A stretch of DNA of 5,717 nt from Rhodospirillales bacterium RIFCSPLOWO2_12_FULL_67_15 (GTDB lineage: Bacteria > Pseudomonadota > Alphaproteobacteria > Rhodospirillales > 2-12-FULL-67-15): NCBI GenBank assembly GCA_001830475.1, contig MIAC01000166.1:5533-11249 (forward strand), read 5' to 3'. The notes beneath the pieces were generated by a model. The model was not told the DNA's origin, did no database searches, and was given only the letters and a program-made list of their open reading frames with translations. Made by a program: the position numbers and the translations under genes. Numbering within the stretch: the stretch's first letter is position 1; every line of letters begins with the position of its first letter. This document shows positions 1 through 4,902 of the stretch, piece by piece.

Positions 1-1
1 C

Positions 2-1000
2 GTCTGGCTGAGCGAGATCATGCTTCAGCAGACGACCGTCGCGACGGTCGCGCCCTATTACCGGCGCTTCGTCGCGCGCTGGCCGACGGTCGGGGCGCTC
101 GCCCGGGCTTCCCTCGACGACGTACTCCACGCCTGGCAAGGGCTCGGCTATTACGCCCGGGCGCGCAACTTGCACCGCGCCGCCCGCCACGTGGCCGCAA
201 CCCTGGACGGGCGCTTTCCCGACGACGAAGCGGGGCTCGGCCGTTTGCCCGGCGTCGGGCCGTACACGGCCGCCGCCGTCGCCGCCATTGCCTTCGGGCG
301 CAGGACAGTGCCGGTCGACGGCAACGTCGCGCGCGTGATCGCCAGGCTTTATGGTTTAAGGACGCGCCTGCCGGAAGGGCGGGCGGCGTTGTCCGCGCGC
401 GCCCGGGCGATGCTTCCCGATCGACACTCCGGCGACTTCGCCGAGGCGCTGATGGACCTGGGCGCGACGGTGTGCACGCCGAGCACCCCCCGCTGCGAGG
501 CGTGTCCGTGGCGATCCGCCTGCCGCGCCCGCGCGCTGGGGGATACCTCGGCGTTTCCGCGAAAGAAAAAAAAGACCGCGCGCCCAACGCGCCATGCCGT
601 CGTGTTCTGGGCCGAGGACGGCCGCGGCCGGGTGCTGGTCCGCCGCCGCCCCGAACGGGGCCTCTTGGGCGGGATGATGGAGTTTCCCTCGACGCCCTGG
701 CGCGAAAAACCGTGGGCGGAAGCGGAAGCGGCTCGCCACGCCCCGGCCAAAGGCGCATGGCGGACTTTGCTCCCTTCGTTCCGCCACGTCTTTACCCACT
801 TCGCACTGGAAGCCCAGGTAGCCCGGGCCCGAGTCGGCGGCGGCGCCGGCAGGGGTTTACGCTGGTGGCCGGTGGCGGAGCTGGACCGGCTGGCGCTGCC
901 CACCCTCATGCGCAAGGCGGCGAAGATCGTGGCCTTTTCCGCTACTGGTCGTAAACGACGAGGGAATCGAACGGGATCGAAAGCTTTGCCCGGCCGTTGA
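2..1000 (+). CDS. mutY: A/G-specific adenine DNA glycosylase MutY (5' end outside window)
   Basis: This enzyme removes adenine mispaired with 8-oxoguanine in the base-excision repair of oxidised guanine. The frame is already open at position 2 and encodes [13 protein letters not shown], the conserved N-terminal MutY segment that contains the catalytic Glu (nt 14-16), so the true start lies upstream. Counting from the Met at nt 20, the helix-hairpin-helix [12 protein letters not shown] is at about residues 76-87. The catalytic Asp is D100 in VDGNVARV. The 4Fe-4S ligands follow the family spacing C-x6-C-x2-C-x5-C (C152, C159, C162, C168). A Lys-rich linker (182-185) leads to the NUDIX-like 8-oxoG recognition domain, with [11 protein letters not shown] (214-224) and the FRHVFTH loop (254-260). 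The family-like C terminus ends near LPTLMRK. The last 20 or so residues are basic and lie antisense to apt, so they are probably a non-conserved tail. Identification is firm; only the start is unseen. Confidence 0.96.
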   Translation, partial: VWLSEIMLQQTTVATVAPYYRRFVARWPTVGALARASLDDVLHAWQGLGYYARARNLHRAARHVAATLDGRFPDDEAGLGRLPGVGPYTAAAVAAIAFGRRTVPVDGNVARVIARLYGLRTRLPEGRAALSARARAMLPDRHSGDFAEALMDLGATVCTPSTPRCEACPWRSACRARALGDTSAFPRKKKKTARPTRHAVVFWAEDGRGRVLVRRRPERGLLGGMMEFPSTPWREKPWAEAEAARHAPAKGAWRTLLPSFRHVFTHFALEAQVARARVGGGAGRGLRWWPVAELDRLALPTLMRKAAKIVAFSATGRKRRGNRTGSKALPGR

Positions 1001-1457
1001 GGAACGCAAGCTCGATCAGGCAGGCCGCGCCGACCACCTCGGCGCCCATCTTGTTCAGAAGTTCGACGGCCGCGTTGAGCGTGCCTCCGGTCGCGAGCAG
1101 GTCGTCGAGCACGACGACGCGATCGCCCTTGCGGATCGCGTCGTGCTGGACCTCGACGGTGTCGGTGCCGTATTCGAGCGCGTATTCGTGGCGGATGGTC
1201 TTGCCGGGCAGCTTGCCTTTCTTGCGCACCATGATGAAGCCGAGCCCGAGCTTGAGGGCGAGCGGCGCGGCGATGAGAAAACCCCGCGATTCGATCCCCG
1301 CGAGAACGTCGGGCTGGTGGCGGCTGATCAGCTTCGCCATCCGGCCCATGGTCACCTGCCAGGCGTCGGGATGGGCGAGCAGGGTCGAGATGTCGTAAAA
1401 GAGAATCCCCGGCTTGGGAAAATCGGGGATCGAGCGGATATGGTCCTTGATATTCAT
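942..1457 (-). CDS. apt: Adenine phosphoribosyltransferase
   Basis: This cytosolic purine-salvage enzyme joins adenine and PRPP to give AMP and pyrophosphate. The 171-aa product is the usual family length. The PRPP-binding signature [13 protein letters not shown] lies at residues 114-126. Upstream are the conserved N-terminal [12 protein letters not shown] (residues 13-24) and the segment AGIESRGFL (residues 53-61). The ATG at 1455-1457 gives the canonical N terminus ([17 protein letters not shown]); the Shine-Dalgarno sequence is weak. The gene lies 39 bp downstream of the cytochrome c gene on the same strand with no obvious terminator or promoter between them, so co-transcription is inferred. 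Its last 59 bp overlap the 3' end of the convergent mutY. Confidence 0.97.
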   Translation of the reverse strand: MNIKDHIRSIPDFPKPGILFYDISTLLAHPDAWQVTMGRMAKLISRHQPDVLAGIESRGFLIAAPLALKLGLGFIMVRKKGKLPGKTIRHEYALEYGTDTVEVQHDAIRKGDRVVVLDDLLATGGTLNAAVELLNKMGAEVVGAACLIELAFLNGRAKLSIPFDSLVVYDQ

Positions 1458-1496
1458 GGGGGCCTGTCCGCCGGAGTGCGCCGGCCGCTGTCGAAA

Positions 1497-1880
1497 TTAC
1501 TGGCCCTTTTCGAGGTACTCGATCACTTCCTTGCGCTCCTTGGCGTTCGGGAGCTTGAAGGCCATCGCGCTGCGCGGGGCCCCTTTCGCCTTCACGAAGG
1601 CTTCCGGATCGGTCAGGTACTGGTCGAGCAACGCCTTGTCCCATTTGTAGCTCGCGCCCTTGACGCCGACATAGCGGGTGAAGCCCTCCGCCGTGCCCGC
1701 CTGGCGGCCGTAAACGCCGAGGAGCGTCGGGCCGACCTTGTGCTTGCCTTTTTCCATGGTGTGGCAGACCAGGCACTTAGTGCGGAAAATCTTGGCGCCT
1801 TCCTCGGAAGCCTGGACGCTCGCGCTGCCGAAAGCCGCAACAACGGCAGCGCCGGCAAGGACGTTCTTGAAGATGTTCAT
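1497..1880 (-). CDS. Periplasmic class I c-type cytochrome
   Basis: This is a small soluble electron carrier of the mitochondrial cytochrome c / cytochrome c2 type. The 127-aa product begins with a Sec signal peptide: MNIFKN, a hydrophobic Ala/Val core, and a probable signal peptidase site after VQA at residue 24. The haem-binding motif CLVCH is at residues 36-40, the conserved VGPTLLGVYGR segment at 49-59, and the likely axial Met is M106 in SAMAFKLP. The mature protein of about 103 aa is the size expected for a single-haem cytochrome. A GGAG Shine-Dalgarno sequence (1891-1894, minus strand) lies 10 nt before the ATG, and a promoter is proposed at 1929-1957. It probably shuttles electrons from the bc1 complex to a terminal oxidase; that role is inferred from the family. 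The downstream partner on the transcript is apt. The precise subfamily (c2, c-550 or c-552) cannot be fixed by eye. Confidence 0.93.
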   Translation of the reverse strand: MNIFKNVLAGAAVVAAFGSASVQASEEGAKIFRTKCLVCHTMEKGKHKVGPTLLGVYGRQAGTAEGFTRYVGVKGASYKWDKALLDQYLTDPEAFVKAKGAPRSAMAFKLPNAKERKEVIEYLEKGQ

Positions 1881-1928
1881 GGTCGGTGTTCTCCGAAAAC
1901 CTTGGATTCGAGGTCAAAGAGGGGCGGG

Positions 1929-1957
1929 ATTATGGCTGCGGCCGAGGCCCCTGGCAA
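1929..1957 (-). promoter_or_regulatory. Predicted sigma70-type promoter for cytochrome c-apt
   Basis: On the minus strand the -35 element TTGCCA (1952-1957) is followed by a 17-bp spacer and the -10 element CATAAT (1929-1934); both hexamers differ from consensus by one or two bases. Transcription would start near 1922, giving a leader of about 40 nt that contains the GGAG ribosome site. A GGCCCC/GGGGCC dyad (1946-1951 with 1969-1974) overlaps the -35 side and could affect access. The call rests on sequence match only. Confidence 0.55.
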
Positions 1958-2066
1958 CCCGCCCGGACGGGGCCATGACACCGGAAAATTGCGGCAAAAC
2001 TAAGACCCGGAATCATTCGAAAAATCGACCAGCAAGAAAAGACTATGAGTTCCCGTACCTTTTGGC

Positions 2067-2100
2067 ACCCTTTGCTCCGCCTTCCTTGCGGCGGAGGGGT
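2067..2100. repeat. GC-rich inverted repeat (hairpin) in divergent intergenic region
   Basis: CTCCGCC (2075-2081) pairs perfectly with GGCGGAG (2090-2096) around an 8-nt loop. An outer ACCC/GGGT pair (2067-2070 with 2097-2100) extends the stem across a four-base TTTG bulge. It lies in the 323-bp non-coding region between the cytochrome c gene and the DUF2336 gene. No T-run follows on either strand, so it does not look like an intrinsic terminator. It may be a protein-binding site, part of an RNA leader or a small dispersed repeat; the sequence alone does not decide. Apart from the two promoters and this element I see no gene in 1881-2203. Confidence 0.5.
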
Positions 2101-2162
2101 CCGTAGCGCAGTATCGGCGGCAATACGCGGGATTGCGCGCGCGGAGCGCACGACAATTGGGT

Positions 2163-2168
2163 TATAAT
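2163..2168 (+). promoter_or_regulatory. Consensus -10 box for the DUF2336 gene
   Basis: A perfect TATAAT stands out in GC-rich DNA 35 bp before the DUF2336 start codon. Transcription would begin near 2175 and give a leader of about 30 nt with the GGGAG ribosome site. No good -35 hexamer lies 16-18 bp upstream, where the sequence is GCGCGGAG-like. An activator or an atypical -35 region may therefore be needed. An imperfect dyad (2132-2138 with 2146-2157) covers that region. Confidence 0.45.
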
Positions 2169-2203
2169 AAACGCTAATCCCCGACCGGGAGCTCGCGGCC
2201 GCC

Positions 2204-3337
2204 ATGACCCGAAGCGCGTTGAGCCAAGACGACGTCGTGCGCCTCCTGACCGATCCCTCGGGCGCGGCCCGGGCGGCGACGGCGGCCAAGATCGCGGCCG
2301 ACTTCGGCCAGGGCGGGATGGGGCCGGCGGAGCGCAAGGTCGCCGAGGAAATCTTCCGCCTCATGGTTCGCGACGCCGAGGTGCGCGTGCGCGAGGCGCT
2401 GGCCGAAAACCTGAAGCGTTCGCGCGACGTGCCGCACGAGGTCGTGTTGGCGCTGGCCAAGGACACCGACAGCGTCGCCGAGCCGATTCTCAAGTTTTCC
2501 GAAGTCCTGACCGACGACGATCTGGTCGAGATCGTCCGGACCCAAGGCCCGGCCAAGCAGGTCGCGATCGCCGGCCGCCCGAAGGTTTCGGAAAAGGTCT
2601 CCGCGACCCTGGTCGAAACCCGCAACGAGGCGGCGGTGCAGACCCTGGTCGCCAACGCGGGCGCCGCGATCTCGGAGAAGTCCCTGCAACAGGTGATGGA
2701 CGACTTCGGCAACCGCGAGGCCATCCAGGCGGCGATGGTCCATCGTCCGAAGCTTCCCGTCACGGTCGCCGAGCGGCTGGTGACCTTGGTCTCGGAGAAG
2801 CTCAAAACCGAACTGGTCAAGCGCCACGAGCTTCCGGCCGCGCTCGCGACCGATCTTCTCCTCTCAAGCCGCGAGCGCGCGGTGCTCGGGATTTCGAGCG
2901 AGGCCGGGGAACAGGACGTCGAGACCCTCGTGCGTCAGATGCATCAGCACGGCCGGCTCACGCCCTCGATCATTCTGCGCGCGGCGGTGATGGGCGACAT
3001 GACCTTCTTCGAGGCGGCGCTGGCGGAGCTTGCCGGAGTCTCCCTCGTCAACGCCCGCGCCTTGATCCACGACCAGGGGCAGCTCGGACTGCACGCGATG
3101 TTCAACAAGGCGAGACTGCCCGCCTCGCATTTCCCGGCGATTCGCGCGGCGGTGGACGTGTCCCGCGAGACGACCTACGACGGCGGCGACCACGACCACG
3201 AGCGCTACATGCGGCGCATGATCGAGCGCGTGCTGACCCAGTACGGCGACCTCGGCGTCGTCATGGAAGGGGACGACCTCGATTACCTTCTCAAGAAAAT
3301 GGGCGAATTGCCGGCCCTGTCGGCGAGCGCGGCGTGA
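2204..3337 (+). CDS. DUF2336 domain-containing protein
   Basis: This 377-aa protein matches the DUF2336 family, an uncharacterised, mostly alphaproteobacterial group. It is rich in short amphipathic helices that resemble HEAT-type repeats (for example VREALAENLKRSRDVPHEVVLAL at about residues 62-84), which suggests a helical scaffold for protein contacts. There is no signal peptide, membrane segment or cysteine cluster, so it should be cytosolic. The C-terminal part has the acidic, His-rich YDGGDHDHERYMRRMIERVLTQ segment (about 325-346), a typical DUF2336 ending. The ATG at 2204 is preceded by GGGAG at 2187-2191 (12-nt spacing, slightly long). The gene stands alone: it is divergent from the cytochrome c gene and convergent with tRNA-Pro. 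The family assignment is from memory of its sequence features, and the biological function is unknown. Confidence 0.85.
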   Translation: MTRSALSQDDVVRLLTDPSGAARAATAAKIAADFGQGGMGPAERKVAEEIFRLMVRDAEVRVREALAENLKRSRDVPHEVVLALAKDTDSVAEPILKFSEVLTDDDLVEIVRTQGPAKQVAIAGRPKVSEKVSATLVETRNEAAVQTLVANAGAAISEKSLQQVMDDFGNREAIQAAMVHRPKLPVTVAERLVTLVSEKLKTELVKRHELPAALATDLLLSSRERAVLGISSEAGEQDVETLVRQMHQHGRLTPSIILRAAVMGDMTFFEAALAELAGVSLVNARALIHDQGQLGLHAMFNKARLPASHFPAIRAAVDVSRETTYDGGDHDHERYMRRMIERVLTQYGDLGVVMEGDDLDYLLKKMGELPALSASAA

Positions 3338-3339
3338 AA

Positions 3340-3364
3340 CCCGCTTTTGGCGGCACGTCGCGGG
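3340..3364 (-). terminator. Possible weak terminator after tRNA-Pro
   Basis: On the minus strand, just past the tRNA 3' end, CCCGC and GCGGG (3360-3364 and 3340-3344) can pair around a 15-nt loop. A nested CCGC/GCGG stem with a 5-nt loop (3341-3353) is an alternative. Only TTTC follows, so an intrinsic terminator is weakly supported. The same dyad lies directly after the DUF2336 stop codon, but on the plus strand it lacks a following T-run. Confidence 0.25.
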
Positions 3365-3366
3365 AA

Positions 3367-3443
3367 TGGTCGGAGTGAGAGGATTCGAACCTCCGGCCCC
3401 TAGCTCCCGAAGCTAGTGCTCTACCAGGCTGAGCTACACTCCG
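3367..3443 (-). tRNA. tRNA-Pro(CGG)
   Basis: Read on the minus strand, the sequence folds as a full cloverleaf. The 7-bp acceptor stem is CGGAGTG/CACTCCG. The D arm has GCTC/GAGC with the AGCCTGGTA loop. The anticodon stem is CTAGC/GCTAG around TTCGGGA, and the T arm has GGAGG, TTCGAAT and CCTCT, with one G-U pair. Loop positions 34-36 are CGG (plus-strand 3407-3409), so the tRNA decodes CCG proline codons, which should be frequent in this GC-rich genome. The discriminator is A (3370) and the CCA tail is encoded (3367-3369), giving 77 nt. It has its own promoter and lies downstream of ispB on the same strand. Confidence 0.97.
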
Positions 3444-3479
3444 AACTGGATCGCGGGAGAGGGCTCCCGCCGGGTGGGG

Positions 3480-3508
3480 GTTATAGCGCCCGCACCCTTT
3501 CGGGGCAA
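3480..3508 (-). promoter_or_regulatory. Predicted promoter of tRNA-Pro
   Basis: On the minus strand TTGCCC (-35, 3503-3508), a 17-bp spacer and TATAAC (-10, 3480-3485) lie about 30 bp before the mature tRNA 5' end. The bases after the -10 are almost all C/G (CCCCCACCC). A GC-rich discriminator of this kind is characteristic of stable-RNA promoters under stringent control; applying that here is inference. Confidence 0.6.
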
Positions 3509-3535
3509 GGCGGCCGGTTCCGACCGAAAATCGCT

Positions 3536-4552
3536 CTAATAAGCCCGCTCGATGCAGAAGTCGATCAAGTCGAGGAGCGCGGCTTTCTCCGCCCCTTCGG
3601 GGAAGATGCCGAGCGCGTCGCGGGCGATCGCGCCGTAGTGCCGCGCGCGCTCGACCGTGTCGGCGAGCGCCCCGTGCCGGTTGAGGATTTCGATCGCGCG
3701 CTCGAGGTCGCCCGGTTTCTGGTCCTGGTCCTCGAGGACGCGGCGCCAGAACGCGCGCTCCCCTTCGTCGCCGCGGCGGAAGGCGAGGATGGTCGGCAGC
3801 GTGATCTTGCCGTCGCGGAAGTCGTCGCCGACCGTCTTGCCGAGCACCGCCTGCTTGGCCGAATAGTCGAGTGTGTCGTCGACCAGCTGGAAGGCGATGC
3901 CGAGGTTCATGCCGAAGGCGTCGAGCGCCTCGGCCTCGATGCGCGCGCGCTCCGACACCACCGCGCCGATCCGGCAGGCGGCGGCGAACAGATGCGCGGT
4001 CTTGGCCTTGATGACCTCGAGATAGGCGGGCTCGCCGGTCGCGGTGTCGTTGGCGGTGACGAGTTGGAGCACCTCGCCCTCGGCGATGACGGCGGACGCC
4101 CGCGAAAGAATCGCGAGCACTTCGAGCGAGCCGTCCTCGACCATCAACTCGAAGGCGCGGCTGAACAGGAAGTCCCCGACCAGGACGCTCGCCTTGTTGC
4201 CCCACAGCGCGTTGGCGCTGGCCTCGCCCCGGCGCAGGTCGCTCTCGTCGACCACGTCGTCGTGCAAGAGCGTCGCGGTATGGATGAACTCGACGCAGGC
4301 CGCGAGCGCAAGATGCCGTTCGCCCTGGTAGCCGCACATGCGCGCGGACGCGAGCGTGAGCATGGGCCGGATGCGTTTGCCGCCCGCGGCGACGATGTGC
4401 CCGGCGAGCTGCGGGATCATCGCCACCGGGCTTTGCATCCGCCTGACGATCAGGGCATTGACCGCCTTGAGGTCGTCGGCGACGAGGGCGGCGAGGCCCT
4501 CCAGCGACGGCTTGCGCTCCCGGCCTTCGTCCAGGCTGACGACGATACCCAC
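3536..4552 (-). CDS. ispB: Long-chain polyprenyl diphosphate synthase (octaprenyl/decaprenyl type)
   Basis: This enzyme extends farnesyl diphosphate with isopentenyl diphosphate to make the ubiquinone side chain. With the GTG start at 4550-4552 the product is 338 aa, the normal family length. The order is GGKRIRP (57-63, diphosphate binding), the first Asp-rich motif DDVVD (98-102), the second Asp-rich motif DDTLD (225-229), then GKTVGDDFRDGKITLP (238-253). The residue five positions before the first motif is Ala, a small residue that fits long-chain products; in Alphaproteobacteria that usually means C50. The exact chain length is inferred. AAGGAAG lies 6 nt before the GTG. A longer frame starting with TTG at 4645 is rejected because that TTG is the -35 box of the predicted promoter and the extra 31 residues are unlike the family. 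tRNA-Pro follows 92 bp downstream. Confidence 0.94.
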   Translation of the reverse strand: MGIVVSLDEGRERKPSLEGLAALVADDLKAVNALIVRRMQSPVAMIPQLAGHIVAAGGKRIRPMLTLASARMCGYQGERHLALAACVEFIHTATLLHDDVVDESDLRRGEASANALWGNKASVLVGDFLFSRAFELMVEDGSLEVLAILSRASAVIAEGEVLQLVTANDTATGEPAYLEVIKAKTAHLFAAACRIGAVVSERARIEAEALDAFGMNLGIAFQLVDDTLDYSAKQAVLGKTVGDDFRDGKITLPTILAFRRGDEGERAFWRRVLEDQDQKPGDLERAIEILNRHGALADTVERARHYGAIARDALGIFPEGAEKAALLDLIDFCIERAY

Positions 4553-4558
4553 GGATCG

Positions 4559-4565
4559 CTTCCTT
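4559..4565 (-). promoter_or_regulatory. Shine-Dalgarno site fixing the GTG start of ispB
   Basis: AAGGAAG on the minus strand is the best ribosome site in this leader and stands 6 nt before the GTG at 4552. It decides in favour of GTG over the upstream TTG, which has no leader at all if the promoter call is right. Confidence 0.7.
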
Positions 4566-4580
4566 ACCCAGGTGCTTGAC

Positions 4581-4610
4581 GGGCAGGGAAACCCGCCCGA
4601 GCATGCTCGG
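4581..4610. repeat. Two adjacent dyads in the ispB leader, including a perfect 14-bp palindrome
   Basis: CCGAGCATGCTCGG (4597-4610) is a perfect palindrome at the predicted ispB transcription start. Directly next to it, and sharing two bases, GGGC-A-GGG and CCC-GCCC (4581-4598) can form a 7-bp hairpin with a 3-nt loop and one bulged A, which would lie in the ispB 5' leader. Position and symmetry suit an operator or leader structure. No regulator is recognised. Confidence 0.5.
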
Positions 4611-4615
4611 CGCGA

Positions 4616-4645
4616 ATCATAGGGACCCGGGCTCGGCGCGGTCAA
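4616..4645 (-). promoter_or_regulatory. Predicted sigma70-type promoter of ispB
   Basis: On the minus strand TTGACC (-35, 4640-4645), an 18-bp spacer and TATGAT (-10, 4616-4621) give one mismatch to consensus in each hexamer. Transcription would start near 4609 with a leader of about 57 nt. I found no equally good promoter on the plus strand for the divergent DUF2007 gene; TTGACG at 4576-4581 has only a poor -10 partner. Confidence 0.65.
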
Positions 4646-4677
4646 GGCGCGCCCGGCGTTGGTTTGAAGGCAATACG

Positions 4678-4902
4678 ATGATCGAACTCGTCCGCAGCAA
4701 CGATCCCGTCTTTCTGTCCTGGCTTCTCGCCGCGCTGCAACATGAGGGGATCGAGACGTTTGTGCTCGATGCCTACGCCAGCGCGGCGGACGGAAGCATT
4801 TCGGCGATTCCGCGCCGGGTCATGGTGGACGACGGCGACGAGCCCCGCGCCCGCCGCGTGTTGGCGCTGGCGGACGAGCTGGGCAAGGGGGCGGCGCCGT
4901 GA
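4678..4902 (+). CDS. DUF2007 domain-containing small protein
   Basis: This 74-aa protein matches the DUF2007 family, sometimes labelled a putative signal-transducing protein because of its resemblance to the PII-like fold; no biochemical role is established. Visible family features are ELVRSNDPVFLSWLLAALQ at the start, GIETFVLD in the middle and SISAIPRRVMVDDGD towards the end, followed by an Arg/Ala-rich helix. The ATG at 4678 is chosen because GAAGG (4666-4670) stands 7 nt before it and the protein then begins at the conserved domain edge; the frame extends back to 4576 but those residues are basic and family-unlike. Its stop overlaps the GTG start of the methyltransferase by 4 bp, so the two are almost certainly co-translated. 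It is divergent from ispB with 125 bp between start codons. Confidence 0.88.
   Translation: MIELVRSNDPVFLSWLLAALQHEGIETFVLDAYASAADGSISAIPRRVMVDDGDEPRARRVLALADELGKGAAP

Noticed and set aside
349..1776. Long minus-strand reading frame across mutY, apt and the cytochrome gene
   Set aside because: It is an Arg/Pro/Gly-rich shadow frame, out of frame with apt and the cytochrome gene, which are clearly recognisable.
1143..2003. Plus-strand 286-aa frame antisense to apt and the cytochrome gene
   Set aside because: It is a shadow frame with no recognisable domain, lying over two confident minus-strand genes.
2147..2158. CGCACGACAATT resembles, with one mismatch, the reverse complement of 5236-5247 in the palindromic element
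   Set aside because: A 12-base near match is expected by chance in a GC-rich window of this size and does not extend on either side.
3515..3526. CGGT/ACCG hairpin after the ispB stop as a terminator
   Set aside because: The stem is only 4 bp and on the minus strand the T-run precedes rather than follows it.
3416..4579. Long plus-strand reading frame antisense to ispB
   Set aside because: It is a GC-rich antisense shadow that begins inside the tRNA and matches no family.
4553..4645. N-terminal extension of 31 residues on ispB from a TTG at 4645
   Set aside because: The TTG is the -35 hexamer of a good promoter, the extension is unlike the family, and a strong AAGGAAG site precedes the GTG at 4552.
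4576..4677. N-terminal extension of 34 residues on the DUF2007 protein
   Set aside because: It is basic and low in complexity; GAAGG precedes the ATG at 4678, where the conserved domain begins.
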